From Onstottus_B arcticum (lineage in GTDB: Bacteria; Acidobacteriota; Blastocatellia; UBA7656), in contig JBBPIE010000007.1 of NCBI GenBank assembly GCA_038040485.1, forward strand, positions 62,001 to 126,000: 64,000 nucleotides of DNA, written 5' to 3'. Each line of letters begins with the position of its first letter. Position 1 is the stretch's first letter. Below the pieces are notes generated by a model. The model did not search any database. It was not told the DNA's origin and saw nothing but the letters and a program-made list of their open reading frames with translations. A program made the position numbers and the translations under genes. Positions 41,688 through 51,160 of this stretch are shown piece by piece.

Positions 41688-43550
41688 TCATTCAACCGTC
41701 ACCGACTTTGCCAGGTTCCGGGGTTGATCGACGTCGCACCCGCGGCGTACGCCGATATGATAAGCCAGCAATTGAAGCGGCACGATCGACAATACCGGCG
41801 AGATCAGATCGCTGGCGTGCGGCACCGGAATTACGTGGTCGGCCACTTCGGCCGCGTCTGCGTCGCCTTCGGTCACCACCGCGATCACAACTCCGTCGCG
41901 GGCTTTGACTTCAACCATGTTCGAGAGCGTCTTTTCATATCGGAGCTTCGAGGCCTCGCTGTTCTCGTCGCGAGTCGCGATGATCACAACCGGAAGCTGT
42001 TCGTCGATCAGCGCGTTCGGCCCGTGTTTCATCTCCCCCGCGGGATAGCCCTCGGCGTGGATGTATGAAATTTCTTTGAGTTTCAGTGCGCCTTCCAAAG
42101 CGATCGGAAAATTTATCCCGCGTCCCAGATACAGAAAATCCTGGGCGCGATGAAACTCCCTCGCCAGCTTTTCGATCTGATCGTCGCAGCCAAGCAGCGT
42201 CTCCAACTTGACCGGCAGCCCGTTCAACGACTGCATATGAGCGATCGATTCCGCCTCGCTCAAAGTGCCGCGCTTCTGGCCCAGGTAAAGCGCCAGCAGA
42301 TAAAGCACGGTCATCTGGCTGGTAAACGCTTTTGTCGACGCCACTCCTATCTCCGGCCCTGCGTGTGTGAGCACGGTCCCGTGCGACTCGCGAGTCAGCA
42401 TCGAGCCTTGCACGTTGCAGATCGAAAGAACCCTTGCGCCCTTCTCTTTTGATTCACGCACTGCCGCCAGCGTGTCGGCCGTTTCGCCCGACTGTGAAAT
42501 CGCTATCATCAAAGTCTTGTCATCGAGGATAGGATCGCGATAGCGAAACTCCGACGCGTAGTCGATCTCGACCGGTATCCTTGCCAGCTCTTCGAGCATG
42601 TACTTCCCGGCCATCGCCGCGTGAAGGCTCGTGCCGCAGGCGATCGCTTTGATCGAGGTGAACTGCCTGAACTCGGACTCGCTGATCTCCATTTCCTCGA
42701 GGTAGACCTGACCCGTTTCTTGCGAAATGCGGCCGACGATCGTGTCGCGGACCGCGCGTGGCTGCTCGTAAATCTCCTTGAGCATGTAATGCTTGAAGCC
42801 GCCTTTTTCCGCGGCTATCGGGTCCCAGGTGATTCGCTGAACCTCAGGTGAAACCGAGTTGCCTTCGAAGTCAGTCACGCTCACGCCTTCGCGAGTGAGC
42901 ACGGCTATTTCGCCGTCGCCAAGGAAGAACACATCGCGCGTGTGATACAAAAGCGGGGGGACGTCGGAAGCAACAAAGTACTCGTTTTGGCCAAGCCCTA
43001 TCACGATCGGCGGACCTTGCCTCACCGCCACAATCTTCTCAGGCTCATCAGAAGACATTATCGCCAACGCAAAGATGCCTCGCAGATCGGCTGCCGTGCG
43101 GCGCACGGCGGACTCGAGATTTGCAGCGCCTTGCTTGAGGTACTTCTCGATCAGGTGCGCGATCACTTCGGTGTCGGTCTCGGTCGCGAAGATGTGATCC
43201 TCGGATTGAAGCTTGTGCTTTAGCGATAGAAAGTTCTCGATGATGCCGTTGTGCACGACGACGATTTTGCCCGAGCAATCGCGATGCGGGTGAGCGTTTT
43301 CTTCAGTCGGGCGGCCGTGAGTGGCCCAGCGAGTGTGGCCTATTCCGTAAGTGCCATAGAGGGGCTTGAGTCGAATGGCTTCTTCAAGATTGCGCAGTTT
43401 GCCTTCGGCTCGGCGAATCGTGAGCTTTCCGGCTTCGTCAACAACCGCGATGCCGGCCGAGTCGTAACCGCGATACTCGAGCTTCTTGAGTCCGTCGAGA
43501 ATTACGCCAACCACTTGCTTGTCCCCAACGTATCCAACTATTCCGCACAT
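41688..43550 (-). CDS. glmS: Glutamine-fructose-6-phosphate aminotransferase
   Basis: 620 residues. The N-terminal glutaminase begins MCGIVGYVG, with Cys2 as the nucleophile; HTRWATHGRPTEENAHPH and the N-terminal domain run to about residue 240. Two SIS domains follow (ACGTSLHAAMAGKYMLE; ISQSGETADTLAAVRE), then the C-terminal AEGYPAGEMKHGPNALID loop. It makes glucosamine-6-phosphate, the first committed step to UDP-GlcNAc. It lies in the operon TPR-yvcK-glmU-glmS, so the three enzymes of one pathway are together. No glmS ribozyme is visible in the 49-bp gap to glmU. Confidence 0.96.
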   Translation of the reverse strand: MCGIVGYVGDKQVVGVILDGLKKLEYRGYDSAGIAVVDEAGKLTIRRAEGKLRNLEEAIRLKPLYGTYGIGHTRWATHGRPTEENAHPHRDCSGKIVVVHNGIIENFLSLKHKLQSEDHIFATETDTEVIAHLIEKYLKQGAANLESAVRRTAADLRGIFALAIMSSDEPEKIVAVRQGPPIVIGLGQNEYFVASDVPPLLYHTRDVFFLGDGEIAVLTREGVSVTDFEGNSVSPEVQRITWDPIAAEKGGFKHYMLKEIYEQPRAVRDTIVGRISQETGQVYLEEMEISESEFRQFTSIKAIACGTSLHAAMAGKYMLEELARIPVEIDYASEFRYRDPILDDKTLMIAISQSGETADTLAAVRESKEKGARVLSICNVQGSMLTRESHGTVLTHAGPEIGVASTKAFTSQMTVLYLLALYLGQKRGTLSEAESIAHMQSLNGLPVKLETLLGCDDQIEKLAREFHRAQDFLYLGRGINFPIALEGALKLKEISYIHAEGYPAGEMKHGPNALIDEQLPVVIIATRDENSEASKLRYEKTLSNMVEVKARDGVVIAVVTEGDADAAEVADHVIPVPHASDLISPVLSIVPLQLLAYHIGVRRGCDVDQPRNLAKSVTVE

Positions 43551-43599
43551 CTTGTTTACCTTCCTTCTCTGTTTCTGGCACCGGCCCCTGCGGTGGGCT

Positions 43600-44985
43600 T
43601 CACTTCAGCTTCTTCTTAACGACCGCCGGTACGCCCACAGCCAAAGAGTCTGGAGGAACATCCTTAGTCACAACCGACCCAGCGCCTGTAACCGAGCCGC
43701 GTCCAACTCTCACTGGCGCTACCAGCATGGTGTCGCTGCCGATTTTTACGTCGTCTTCGATGATCGTTTCATGTTTTCGTTGCCCATCGTAGTTGCAAGT
43801 CACCGTGCCGGCGCCGATATTCACTCGCTCTCCAAGCGTCGCGTCGCCCAGGTAAGTCAAGTGCGAGGCCTTTGTCCCACGCCCGATCTTCGATTTCTTC
43901 ACCTCGACAAAATTCCCAATGGCGGCCTTTTCTCCGATCTCGGTTTTCATTCTCAGCCTGGCAAAAGGACCGATAACCGCCCCGCTGCCGATACTGCTGT
44001 CCTCGATCACAGTCGAGTTGCGTATGATCACGTCGTCTCCGACCTTGACGTTGCTCAGCCGGGTCCACGAATGGATGGTGCAACCTGTACCGATGCGGCT
44101 CGCGCCTTCGATGATGACCTGCGGATAGATCACCGAATCCTGGCCGATTTCGACATCCGCTTGAATGTAGGTCGTCGCCGGGTCGATGATCGTGACCCCG
44201 GACAGCATTAGCTCGCGGAGCTTTCGCTCTCGAAGCTTGCGTTCAAGGTCGGCAAGCTCGATTCGCGTGTTCACTCCCGACACTTCCTCCGGATTGTGGT
44301 GCGGGACAAGTCCGACCCGCTTCCCCCGTTCGTGCATGATCCGCGGTACATCAGTGAGGTAATACTCGCCCTGCGCATTGTCTGTAGTCAGATGATCGAG
44401 CGCCTCGAGCAACGCTGGAATATCAAAACAGTAGATGCTCACTGCGACTTCCCGCTCCAGCAACTCTTCGGGCGAAGCATCCTTTTGCTCGACGCACCGC
44501 AAGAAACCGCCTTCCGAGTCGCGAATTATTCGGCCGTAGCCGGTTGGTTCTTCGAGACGAACCGTCAGCAGAGTAACGGCGTTTTGCTCAGACAGGTGAG
44601 TGTCTGCAAGCTGGCCGAGTGTGGCGCCCTCAATCATCGGAACGTCGCCAGCCAATACGACAAGGGGTCCTTTCCGGCCCTCGAGCTTGGCGCGCGCGGC
44701 GATCACGGCGTGACCTGTTCCCCGCTGCTCCGATTGCAAGGCGAACTCGAGGCTGGGCGCGCTTCCGCCCGGCTCGAGCAAGCGCTCGCATTCAGCGCGC
44801 ACGGCTTGTTCGACGGCGTCCGCCTGATGACCCACGACCGTGATGATGGCCTCGGGGCCCAGGTGCGAAGCGGCTTTGACAATATGAGCTATTAGAGTAC
44901 GGCCCGCGATCTGATGAAGAACCTTCGCGCGCTGAGATTTCATCCGCGTTCCAAGCCCCGCCGCCAGAATCAGTACATCTGTCAT
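43600..44985 (-). CDS. glmU: Bifunctional UDP-GlcNAc pyrophosphorylase / GlcN-1-P acetyltransferase
   Basis: 461 residues. The uridylyltransferase domain starts with LAAGLGTRMKSQRAK (about residues 7-21), with GTGHAVIAA and GDVPMIEG typical of the nucleotide site (about 90-118). From about residue 250 a left-handed beta-helix of hexapeptide repeats (VIYPQVIIEGASRIGTGCTI, trimmed) carries the acetyltransferase. NFVEVKKSKIGRGTKASHLT and YDGQRKHETIIEDD belong to the acetyl-CoA site. It makes UDP-GlcNAc for peptidoglycan and LPS and is followed by glmS in the same operon. Confidence 0.95.
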   Translation of the reverse strand: MTDVLILAAGLGTRMKSQRAKVLHQIAGRTLIAHIVKAASHLGPEAIITVVGHQADAVEQAVRAECERLLEPGGSAPSLEFALQSEQRGTGHAVIAARAKLEGRKGPLVVLAGDVPMIEGATLGQLADTHLSEQNAVTLLTVRLEEPTGYGRIIRDSEGGFLRCVEQKDASPEELLEREVAVSIYCFDIPALLEALDHLTTDNAQGEYYLTDVPRIMHERGKRVGLVPHHNPEEVSGVNTRIELADLERKLRERKLRELMLSGVTIIDPATTYIQADVEIGQDSVIYPQVIIEGASRIGTGCTIHSWTRLSNVKVGDDVIIRNSTVIEDSSIGSGAVIGPFARLRMKTEIGEKAAIGNFVEVKKSKIGRGTKASHLTYLGDATLGERVNIGAGTVTCNYDGQRKHETIIEDDVKIGSDTMLVAPVRVGRGSVTGAGSVVTKDVPPDSLAVGVPAVVKKKLK

Positions 44986-45124
44986 ACGCGCCGGCTGTGT
45001 CAGCCACTCCTTCCAAACGAACTCGCTCGGTGAACTGGTAAATCCAGCTTGATTCTACTATCACGCCGGAGGTTCAAGCGAGATGTTTTGCGTGCGACTG
45101 GGGCAAGAGCAGTTGATGGACGCC

Positions 45125-46195
45125 TCAACCAAGAATCGGGGGCTCGATCAATTCGAGCTTTGCTGAGCGGTGGATCTCAAGCACTGCGGTTGCGAGCTTG
45201 TGCGGGTCATGACGAACGACTCCGCTCTCGTGAAGCAGGTCTCTGGCGACGACTCGTGGGAGGCCCAGCGGTCCAGTTGGTTCGATTGCACTGGGACCGC
45301 CAGATGCGTCGAGCCCAACCTGAACGGAGCCCTCCGCAAGGTACCTTATGCGAAGGTCTTCGCTGATGAGCGCCGAGTTTACGAGCACGCAATCGAGATC
45401 GAGGCCGCGGCTGTGCCGGGCGAGCGCTTGCAGATGGTCTTCTAGCGAGAAACCCCCGGTCTCGCCGGGCTGTGTCATGATGTTGCAGATGTAAACCTTT
45501 GTCGCCCGAGATCCCTGTATGGCTTCGACGATGTCATCGACCAACAGGTTGGGAATGATCGAGGTGTAGAGTGAACCCGGACCGATCGTGACGATGTCGG
45601 CGTTGCTCAGTGCTTCGAGGGTCTCGGGAAGTGGGCTGCAGCGCCCACAGGACAACCGTAGCTTCTTGATGCGCGATCGAGACTTGGCGATCCTGGTTTC
45701 GCCTTCGAGGGTTGTCCCATTTTCGAGTTCGGCTACCAGAGAAACGTCCTCAACGGTCGAGGGAAGGATTCTGCCCCTGATCTTGAGGACCTCGCTGCTA
45801 ACCCTGATCGCTTCCAGAAAATCACCGGTTACGCCGGCGAGTGCCGCCAGAAAGAGATTGCCAAAGCTATGACCGGATAAATCGCCTTCGGACTCAAAGC
45901 GATATTGAAACAGCCGCGTCAGCAGGTGCTCGTCCTCGGCAAGCGCGACCATGCAGTTGCGAATGTCGCCCGGCGGTAAGATTTGAAACTCATCGCGTAG
46001 CCGGCCCGAACTCCCACCATCGTCCGTTACGGTAACAACGGCCGTTAAGCTCTCGACCCAGGCTGAAGAGACTTCTTCGTCTGACGCTGACTGGCTGCCG
46101 ACATAGGTTTTCAGTCCTGAAAGGAGCGCCGAGAGCCCGGTCCCACCTCCCAGAGACACAATTCGCAACCCTGAATCTCTCTCAGCAATGGTCAT
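45125..46195 (-). CDS. yvcK: YvcK/CofD-family protein, gluconeogenesis and cell-wall factor
   Basis: 356 residues starting at RIVSLGGGTGLSALLSGLK, the CofD-like nucleotide-binding fold. VTVTDDGGSSGRLRDEFQIL, MVALAEDEHLLTRLFQYRFE and GPGSLYTSIIPNLLVDDIVE, each the family's conserved blocks, follow in order. YvcK proteins bind UDP-sugars (UDP-GlcNAc) and are needed for growth on gluconeogenic carbon. Its position next to glmU and glmS fits a role in controlling that pathway. The stop is about 140 bp upstream of glmU. Confidence 0.9.
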   Translation of the reverse strand: MTIAERDSGLRIVSLGGGTGLSALLSGLKTYVGSQSASDEEVSSAWVESLTAVVTVTDDGGSSGRLRDEFQILPPGDIRNCMVALAEDEHLLTRLFQYRFESEGDLSGHSFGNLFLAALAGVTGDFLEAIRVSSEVLKIRGRILPSTVEDVSLVAELENGTTLEGETRIAKSRSRIKKLRLSCGRCSPLPETLEALSNADIVTIGPGSLYTSIIPNLLVDDIVEAIQGSRATKVYICNIMTQPGETGGFSLEDHLQALARHSRGLDLDCVLVNSALISEDLRIRYLAEGSVQVGLDASGGPSAIEPTGPLGLPRVVARDLLHESGVVRHDPHKLATAVLEIHRSAKLELIEPPILG

Positions 46196-46221
46196 CTAAG
46201 CATCCTGGTCGAGACTTCGGC

Positions 46222-47106
46222 TCATTCGTCCATCAAGTCGAAGCCAAAACCGGTAAGCGATTGGAAATCGTCGTTTGAACGGAGACTGGCGAAGTCAAGG
46301 TCGCGCCTCGCGTGCGAGCGGTGAACGGGGCGGATCGCGATGGCGCGGCGCAACGCTTCAAGCGCTTTCGGGGAGTCGTTAAGACGTGCGTGGGCGGCTG
46401 CGAGTGAATAGAAAACGTGGTCGGCGCGCGGCTCAATACGGAGGGCCTTATCGAACAGTTCGATAGCTTCACGAAGCGCGCCGCGGTTGAAGTCAAACAC
46501 CCCTTGATCGTAAAGGGCATCGGCGTTTCGAGGCTCGGCAGGTGCACGCCCTAACCGCTGGTCGCAAATGGCAAGGTAAGTTCGTGCTCGGGCGAGAACC
46601 TCCGCCTCGTCGCCGAACTTGGTCTGAAGACCTTCAAAAGCCGACTTTGCTTGACCGTAGTCGTGCCGATTGAAAAACCGAAGGGCTTGCTCGAAAGCGC
46701 GAACGGCAGCCAGAGTGCCCGGCGCCGGCGGCTTCTTCGGAGGTGGAGGAGGGAGCTTTACCGGCGGCGCCATTCTGGGACGAACGGCCGCCTTCTTTGC
46801 AGCAACCAGCCGCCGCGCGGGCTTACGTGGAGATCTCACCGCCTTCGGCTTGGCGCTGCGCGGCTTCGGCTTAGTTTTCTTGCGCGCCTGGATGATCTTC
46901 TTGGGCGCCGACCCTTTCTTTGGCGCAAGCGTCTTCTTTGGCGCAAGCGTCTTCTTTGGCGCCAGCGTCTTCTTCGATTTCGGCGAGGTGGTGATTCGTC
47001 CGGGTCTCTGAGGCTTCTTTGAAGGAGCCTTCTTTGACTTGGTAGCAGACCTGAGTTTTCGAGACGCGGAGGAGCGGCTCTTTGCCTTGGTGATAAGGAC
47101 GCTCAT
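46222..47106 (-). CDS. TPR protein with Lys/Pro-rich histone-H1-like N-terminus
   Basis: 294 residues. Residues 1-130 are a basic low-complexity tail with repeated KKTLAP and SAPKK units, then KPRSAKPKAVRSPRKPARR, similar to histone H1 tails and Hc-like proteins. A PPPPPKKPP linker leads to a TPR domain (about 140-275; ALYDQGVFDFNRGALREAIE, LFDKALRIEPRADHVFYSLA, split). DNA binding or nucleoid association by the tail is a plausible inference. It is the first gene after the promoter at 47178-47206 and 26 bp from yvcK. An in-frame 18-bp DNA repeat encodes the KKTLAP units (46919-46972). Confidence 0.75.
   Translation of the reverse strand: MSVLITKAKSRSSASRKLRSATKSKKAPSKKPQRPGRITTSPKSKKTLAPKKTLAPKKTLAPKKGSAPKKIIQARKKTKPKPRSAKPKAVRSPRKPARRLVAAKKAAVRPRMAPPVKLPPPPPKKPPAPGTLAAVRAFEQALRFFNRHDYGQAKSAFEGLQTKFGDEAEVLARARTYLAICDQRLGRAPAEPRNADALYDQGVFDFNRGALREAIELFDKALRIEPRADHVFYSLAAAHARLNDSPKALEALRRAIAIRPVHRSHARRDLDFASLRSNDDFQSLTGFGFDLMDE
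46919..46972. repeat. 18-bp tandem repeat, three units, coding
   Basis: TTTGGCGCAAGCGTCTTC occurs at 46919-46936, 46937-46954 and 46955-46972 (last with one change). It encodes the repeated KKTLAP of the histone-like tail. Confidence 0.85.
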
Positions 47107-47177
47107 CGTCTCCTCAAAGGTTGAGAATGAACCAGCCGCACGTTTAACTCCTGCACATACGCCAGTTTATCGCTCCT

Positions 47178-47206
47178 TTTATATCAACAATTTATCGGCA
47201 AGTCAA
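47178..47206 (-). promoter_or_regulatory. Sigma70-type promoter of the glm operon
   Basis: On the minus strand TTGACT (47201-47206) and TATAAA (47178-47183) are spaced by 17 bp, the consensus arrangement, about 65 bp ahead of the ATG at 47106. Probably drives TPR-yvcK-glmU-glmS-brnT. Confidence 0.7.
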
Positions 47207-47404
47207 GAAAATAGCTTTCCGCGCATTGATCGGCTCGTTGGCTCCAAGAGAACGCCAAATTGACTCATTCGGCCGTGGCGACTCCCGGACTTGTCCGCTT
47301 AACCCCCGCCAAGTAGCCACTTAACGAAGGCTGAATTTGGCTGGCTCTACTTGCAATCCACGGGAAGGCGGGAATCCCGCACTCTATCTCAATTCCAATC
47401 TTTG
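47207..47404. other. Intergenic region between divergent promoters
   Basis: Lies between the glm promoter (leftward) and the hemD promoter (rightward). I see no gene or clear structure, apart from GGGAAGGCGGGAATCCCG-type sequence near 47360. Confidence 0.4.
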
Positions 47405-47433
47405 TTGCTGGTGATTGGCACTAAGCCTATACT
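47405..47433 (+). promoter_or_regulatory. Possible promoter for hemD
   Basis: TTGCTG (47405-47410) and TATACT (47428-47433), 17 bp apart, about 80 bp ahead of the ATG at 47512. Confidence 0.45.
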
Positions 47434-47511
47434 CTCCCAGAGACTTAGGGTCAGAGGCCATTACAGTGCCCACGAGGAAGCCCTTCAAACGGTTTTTTTG
47501 GCGGATCACGA

Positions 47512-48354
47512 ATGAAGCCCCGCAAACACGACGCAAAATCGATCAGGAGCACCGTTCGGATGGCGCCGCCTCCGCTGAACGGCGCGACCGTCCTGGTGAC
47601 CAGGCCGCAAAACCAGTCCAGCGATCTCACCCGCCAACTCGAAGAACGCGGTGCGACTGTCATACACTGCTCGACCATTGAGATTGGGCCGCCCGAAGGT
47701 TGGGAGGATATCGACCGCGCAATCGCCGACATTGACAGTTACGATTGGCTGGTTTTCACTTCCGCCAATGGCGCTAGGTTCTTCTTTGACCGGTTTGAGA
47801 AAGTGAGCCGCCGGGCCTTCCACAGGCCCGTGTCACAACTGATCTGCGCAATTGGTCCGGCGACCGCAAGAGCCATCGTGTCCGCCGACACATCTGTCGA
47901 CTTGATTGTTGAGGACTCGAGGGCGGAAGGCGTCCTGCGCGCGATCCTCGACCGCACGGGCGGCGAGTCAGCGGTTCGCGGACTGCGATTTCTGCTTCCG
48001 TGCGCGCGTCACGCGCGAGACTTCCTACCCGTCGAACTCAGGAAGCTAGCCGCTAAAGTTGACGTGGTTGAGGCTTATCAAACCCTGAAACCGAACGTAG
48101 ACCTGGAAAGCCTGTTCGTGCTTCACAAGATCGACGCGATCACTTTTACAAGCCCATCGACCGTCTCGAACTTTGCGGAGCTGGTTGACACGAAACTGCT
48201 TGCGGCCCTCGCCAACGACACACTGGCTGCTTGCATAGGTCCCGTGACGGCAGCCGCCGCGATGGACCATGGATTCAAGCGAGTCGTACAAGCCGAATCC
48301 GCAAATGCGGAGGCGCTCGCGGAATCAATCGCCAGATCGATCGGCAACGCGTGA
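47512..48354 (+). CDS. hemD: Uroporphyrinogen-III synthase
   Basis: 280 residues. Blocks typical of HemD: GATVLVTRPQNQSSDLTRQL (about residues 22-41), DIDSYDWLVFTSANGARFF (about 75-93), ICAIGPATARAI (about 115-126), then FLLPCARHARDFLP and DAITFTSPSTVSNFAEL, with the conserved VEAYQT. It closes and flips ring D of hydroxymethylbilane to give uroporphyrinogen III. It stands alone and rightward; hemE, hemH and hemG are some 9 kb away. No hemC or hemB is present in the window. Confidence 0.88.
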   Translation: MKPRKHDAKSIRSTVRMAPPPLNGATVLVTRPQNQSSDLTRQLEERGATVIHCSTIEIGPPEGWEDIDRAIADIDSYDWLVFTSANGARFFFDRFEKVSRRAFHRPVSQLICAIGPATARAIVSADTSVDLIVEDSRAEGVLRAILDRTGGESAVRGLRFLLPCARHARDFLPVELRKLAAKVDVVEAYQTLKPNVDLESLFVLHKIDAITFTSPSTVSNFAELVDTKLLAALANDTLAACIGPVTAAAAMDHGFKRVVQAESANAEALAESIARSIGNA

Positions 48355-48659
48355 GATCGGGATAACCCGAGAGCGGCGCCGCTCCGTCTAAGATCAACCC
48401 ATCCGCCTTCGCGCTGCTGATCCGTTGTCCTGCTCACGCCCGACCCCAAAAGCGCGCCGCCTACACTAATTAGTGCAGGACTCGATGTCTTGATCCAAGC
48501 GACGTTCTCTGCGCGGAGCGCTCATGTCTACCATTCCCGCTTTTCACTGAGTAGTTTGCCATCAAAACCCCACGCATCGCCTCACGGGAGTCCTTCGGCA
48601 CGTTGGTTGCCCTGGCCTTGGCGTTCGACAAAGCCTTTGCGGCTTGAAAGGAACAGACA

Positions 48660-50813
48660 ATGAAGCGAACTCTCTCCTTAGTCCTCACGCTGGCATTTCT
48701 TCTTGCGCTCTCGCCAAACCAACTTTCCGCTCTAGCACAGGAACCCGCCATCCCGGACGGGCTCGAAGACGCCGACGACGATGCAGAAGTTTCTCGCGTC
48801 GCGCGACTCAGCTTTGTCCAGGGCGACGTGTCGTTCTTGCGAGCCGGCGCGAGTGAATGGGCAGAGGCGGTTGAAAACCTGCCGTTGATGTCCGGAGACC
48901 AGGTCTACACAGCGAGCGGCGCGCGTGCAGAGATTCAGCTTGCGCGCGGAAGCTACATCAGACTTGCTGAGAAAACTGCTTTGACTATCGCCGACCTTTC
49001 GGACTCGCAATCTCAATTCGAGGTCGCCGAGGGCACAGCGATCATCCGCGTCGAACGGTTTGCTTCCGCGTTCCAGCGCTTCGAAGTCGATACACCAAAC
49101 TCTGCGCTGGTTCTCAAGGAAGACGGCCTTTATAGGATCGAGGTTCACGGCGATGACAGCTCGGAAGTCATCGTTCGAAATGGGGCTGCCGAGGTTTCTA
49201 CTTCCGATGCGAGCTTCAACGTGCGGGAAGGCCAACGGCTGTTGCTCGATACAGGGGCACAAGGCCGAATCGAGATCGCCGCCGCCGACTCACGCGACGA
49301 TTGGGATCGTTGGAGCAGCGACCGAGACTCGACGATAGATCGGTCCGGCTCGGCCGTTTCGCCCGACTACGTGAACACATACGAGACGACTTACGACAGC
49401 TTCTATGGCGCGAGCGACCTTTCGAGCTACGGCACGTGGACCGACGTCGGGTCTTACGGGCAGTGTTGGGTGCCGCGAGTCGGCAGCGACTGGGCGCCGT
49501 ATCGCGCCGGTCAGTGGTTGTGGGTTCCGAGGACCGGCTGGACCTGGCTGTCGAGCGAGCCCTGGGGATGGGCACCGTATCACTACGGACGTTGGGCGTT
49601 CGCAACAGGATTCGGGTGGATCTGGTCGCCCGGCTTCCAAAGGGTTCCAGACCGCGGCCGTTTCCGTGATTACCGTTGGAGACCGGCGCTTGTGACGTTC
49701 TTCAACTGCCCGACGGCGCGAGGCAATTACGTAGGCTGGTATCCGCTCGCTCCTGGGGAGCGCTGGCGCAGGCACGACAGGAACTGGCACGCAGGGGACC
49801 GTTCACAGCCTCAACTTCCTGGGAACCGCAACGGCTCGAACCGGCCGGGCAACGGCAGATACGGGATTAACCCGCCCGGGCGTGGAGTAACGGTTGTTCC
49901 GCTCGAAGGGTTCACCAGATCGGATCGCACTCGCATACGGCCATCGGCTCCAACAACTGAAGTGTCGGATTGGATCCGCAAAGGCGCGCGAGCCGGCTTG
50001 CCTGACATCGCTCCGACTCCCGCTAACTCCGCGCCTGCGTTTGAAGCAGGCGACCGCAGAAATTCGCGCCGTGTTGCCGTGCCTCCGGGCGGAGTGATCA
50101 ACCGGCCCGTTGTTACGCGGAACCGAACCGATAATCCGGTGGCTGGAAGCCAGCCTCGCGAGCGCCGACTGATTACTCCTCGCACACCAGAGTTCCAAAT
50201 CGATGTGCCAACGGCGAAGCAGCGAGCCCGCAAGGAAGAACGCAAGACCCAACCGCCGGCCGCCGGGTCGGGCGCGCAATCAAATCACGAGGTCCGCGAT
50301 AGGCAGAAGCTGCGCACGTCGCCGGCTCCTCCTGCCAACGACGACACTGGGCGCAAGCCTCGCACAATCGCACCGGTGCAGGACAGTGACGACGCGTCGC
50401 GCAAGCAGCGCGATAGGGAATCCGGCAGACGCGAGTGGAAACCGCCTGCTGGTGAACCGGCCTCTGGCCAGGAAACCAAACCTCGGCGCCGCACGGAAGA
50501 AACAAGGCCGCAACCGGCTGAACGCGAGAAGCAGCCGCTGCCACAGCCCTATGTGGAAAACAAGGATCGTAATCGTCAGCCGCGACGCGAGCCAAGCGAA
50601 CGGCAGCCTCAGCCGGAAGCAAAGGAACAGCGCCGCGCGCCCGAGCCAAGAGAAGCGCCGCGTCAACCTCAGCCGGAAGCAAAGGAACAGCGCCGTGCCC
50701 CCGAGCCAAGAGAAACGCCTCGTCAGCCTGAGGCAAAACAAGCTCAGCCTCAGCAAAAGGAAACGCCTCGCACAGAACGTCGCGAGGAACGCGGCGAGCG
50801 CAAGAAACCCTGA
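48660..50813 (+). CDS. FecR-domain protein with DUF6600-like repeats and Pro/Glu/Arg-rich tail
   Basis: 717 residues. Signal peptide (residues 1-24), then a FecR-like beta domain (about 45-200; LPLMSGDQVYTASGARAEIQ). A middle region (about 225-370) repeats YGTWTDVGSYGQCWVPRV, GQWLWVPRTGWTWLSSEPWG and YHYGRWAFATGFGWIWSPGF, the tryptophan/tyrosine pattern of DUF6600. The last 250 residues are charged low-complexity with an imperfect 20-residue repeat (AKEQRRAPEPREAPRQPQP). Exported; envelope or surface role likely. It is not a sigma-factor regulator in this context, as no sigma gene is adjacent. RBS AAAGGA precedes the start. Confidence 0.8.
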   Translation: MKRTLSLVLTLAFLLALSPNQLSALAQEPAIPDGLEDADDDAEVSRVARLSFVQGDVSFLRAGASEWAEAVENLPLMSGDQVYTASGARAEIQLARGSYIRLAEKTALTIADLSDSQSQFEVAEGTAIIRVERFASAFQRFEVDTPNSALVLKEDGLYRIEVHGDDSSEVIVRNGAAEVSTSDASFNVREGQRLLLDTGAQGRIEIAAADSRDDWDRWSSDRDSTIDRSGSAVSPDYVNTYETTYDSFYGASDLSSYGTWTDVGSYGQCWVPRVGSDWAPYRAGQWLWVPRTGWTWLSSEPWGWAPYHYGRWAFATGFGWIWSPGFQRVPDRGRFRDYRWRPALVTFFNCPTARGNYVGWYPLAPGERWRRHDRNWHAGDRSQPQLPGNRNGSNRPGNGRYGINPPGRGVTVVPLEGFTRSDRTRIRPSAPTTEVSDWIRKGARAGLPDIAPTPANSAPAFEAGDRRNSRRVAVPPGGVINRPVVTRNRTDNPVAGSQPRERRLITPRTPEFQIDVPTAKQRARKEERKTQPPAAGSGAQSNHEVRDRQKLRTSPAPPANDDTGRKPRTIAPVQDSDDASRKQRDRESGRREWKPPAGEPASGQETKPRRRTEETRPQPAEREKQPLPQPYVENKDRNRQPRREPSERQPQPEAKEQRRAPEPREAPRQPQPEAKEQRRAPEPRETPRQPEAKQAQPQQKETPRTERREERGERKKP

Positions 50814-51030
50814 CCGATACTCTTCGCGAGGGAACGAGGTCAACAGTTCCCTCGCGCTTATTGACATCGATTGCCAGATCGTTTCTGGTGGCGCGGACTG
50901 GGCGGATGAAATGCGAACCTGAACAACGAAACACCCCATCTGCTTCATCCTCCTTCGCTCCTTCCTCCGCCTGGTCGGCGCCACCAGAACGCTGACAATA
51001 CGCGGCCACTGCTTCCGCCGCACATCGAGG

Positions 51031-51107
51031 CTGGGAGCGCAGGCGTCTCGCCTGCTTGCGAAATGTGTCCGTTAGGAAACCGGCAGGCGAGACGCCTGCG
51101 CTCCCAG
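51031..51107. repeat. 77-bp palindrome with perfect 25-bp arms
   Basis: The left arm CTGGGAGCGCAGGCGTCTCG continues GCCTGC; the right arm is its exact reverse complement, around a 27-nt loop. It lies upstream of the VWA gene. A close relative is at 52262-52348, on the other side. Confidence 0.85.
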
Positions 51108-51160
51108 GGAACCCTGCTGACCGTGCCCGTCGGCAACTCTGAAACGACAGGTGTCACGCC

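Noticed and set aside
41108..41695. Long ORF covering the antitoxin and overlapping brnT
   Set aside because: The 5' part overlaps brnT in another frame and reads as non-protein; the MRKVNEV start is the sensible one.
43551..43599. glmS ribozyme upstream of glmS
   Set aside because: The gap to glmU is only 49 bp and shows no such fold; none is expected in this group.
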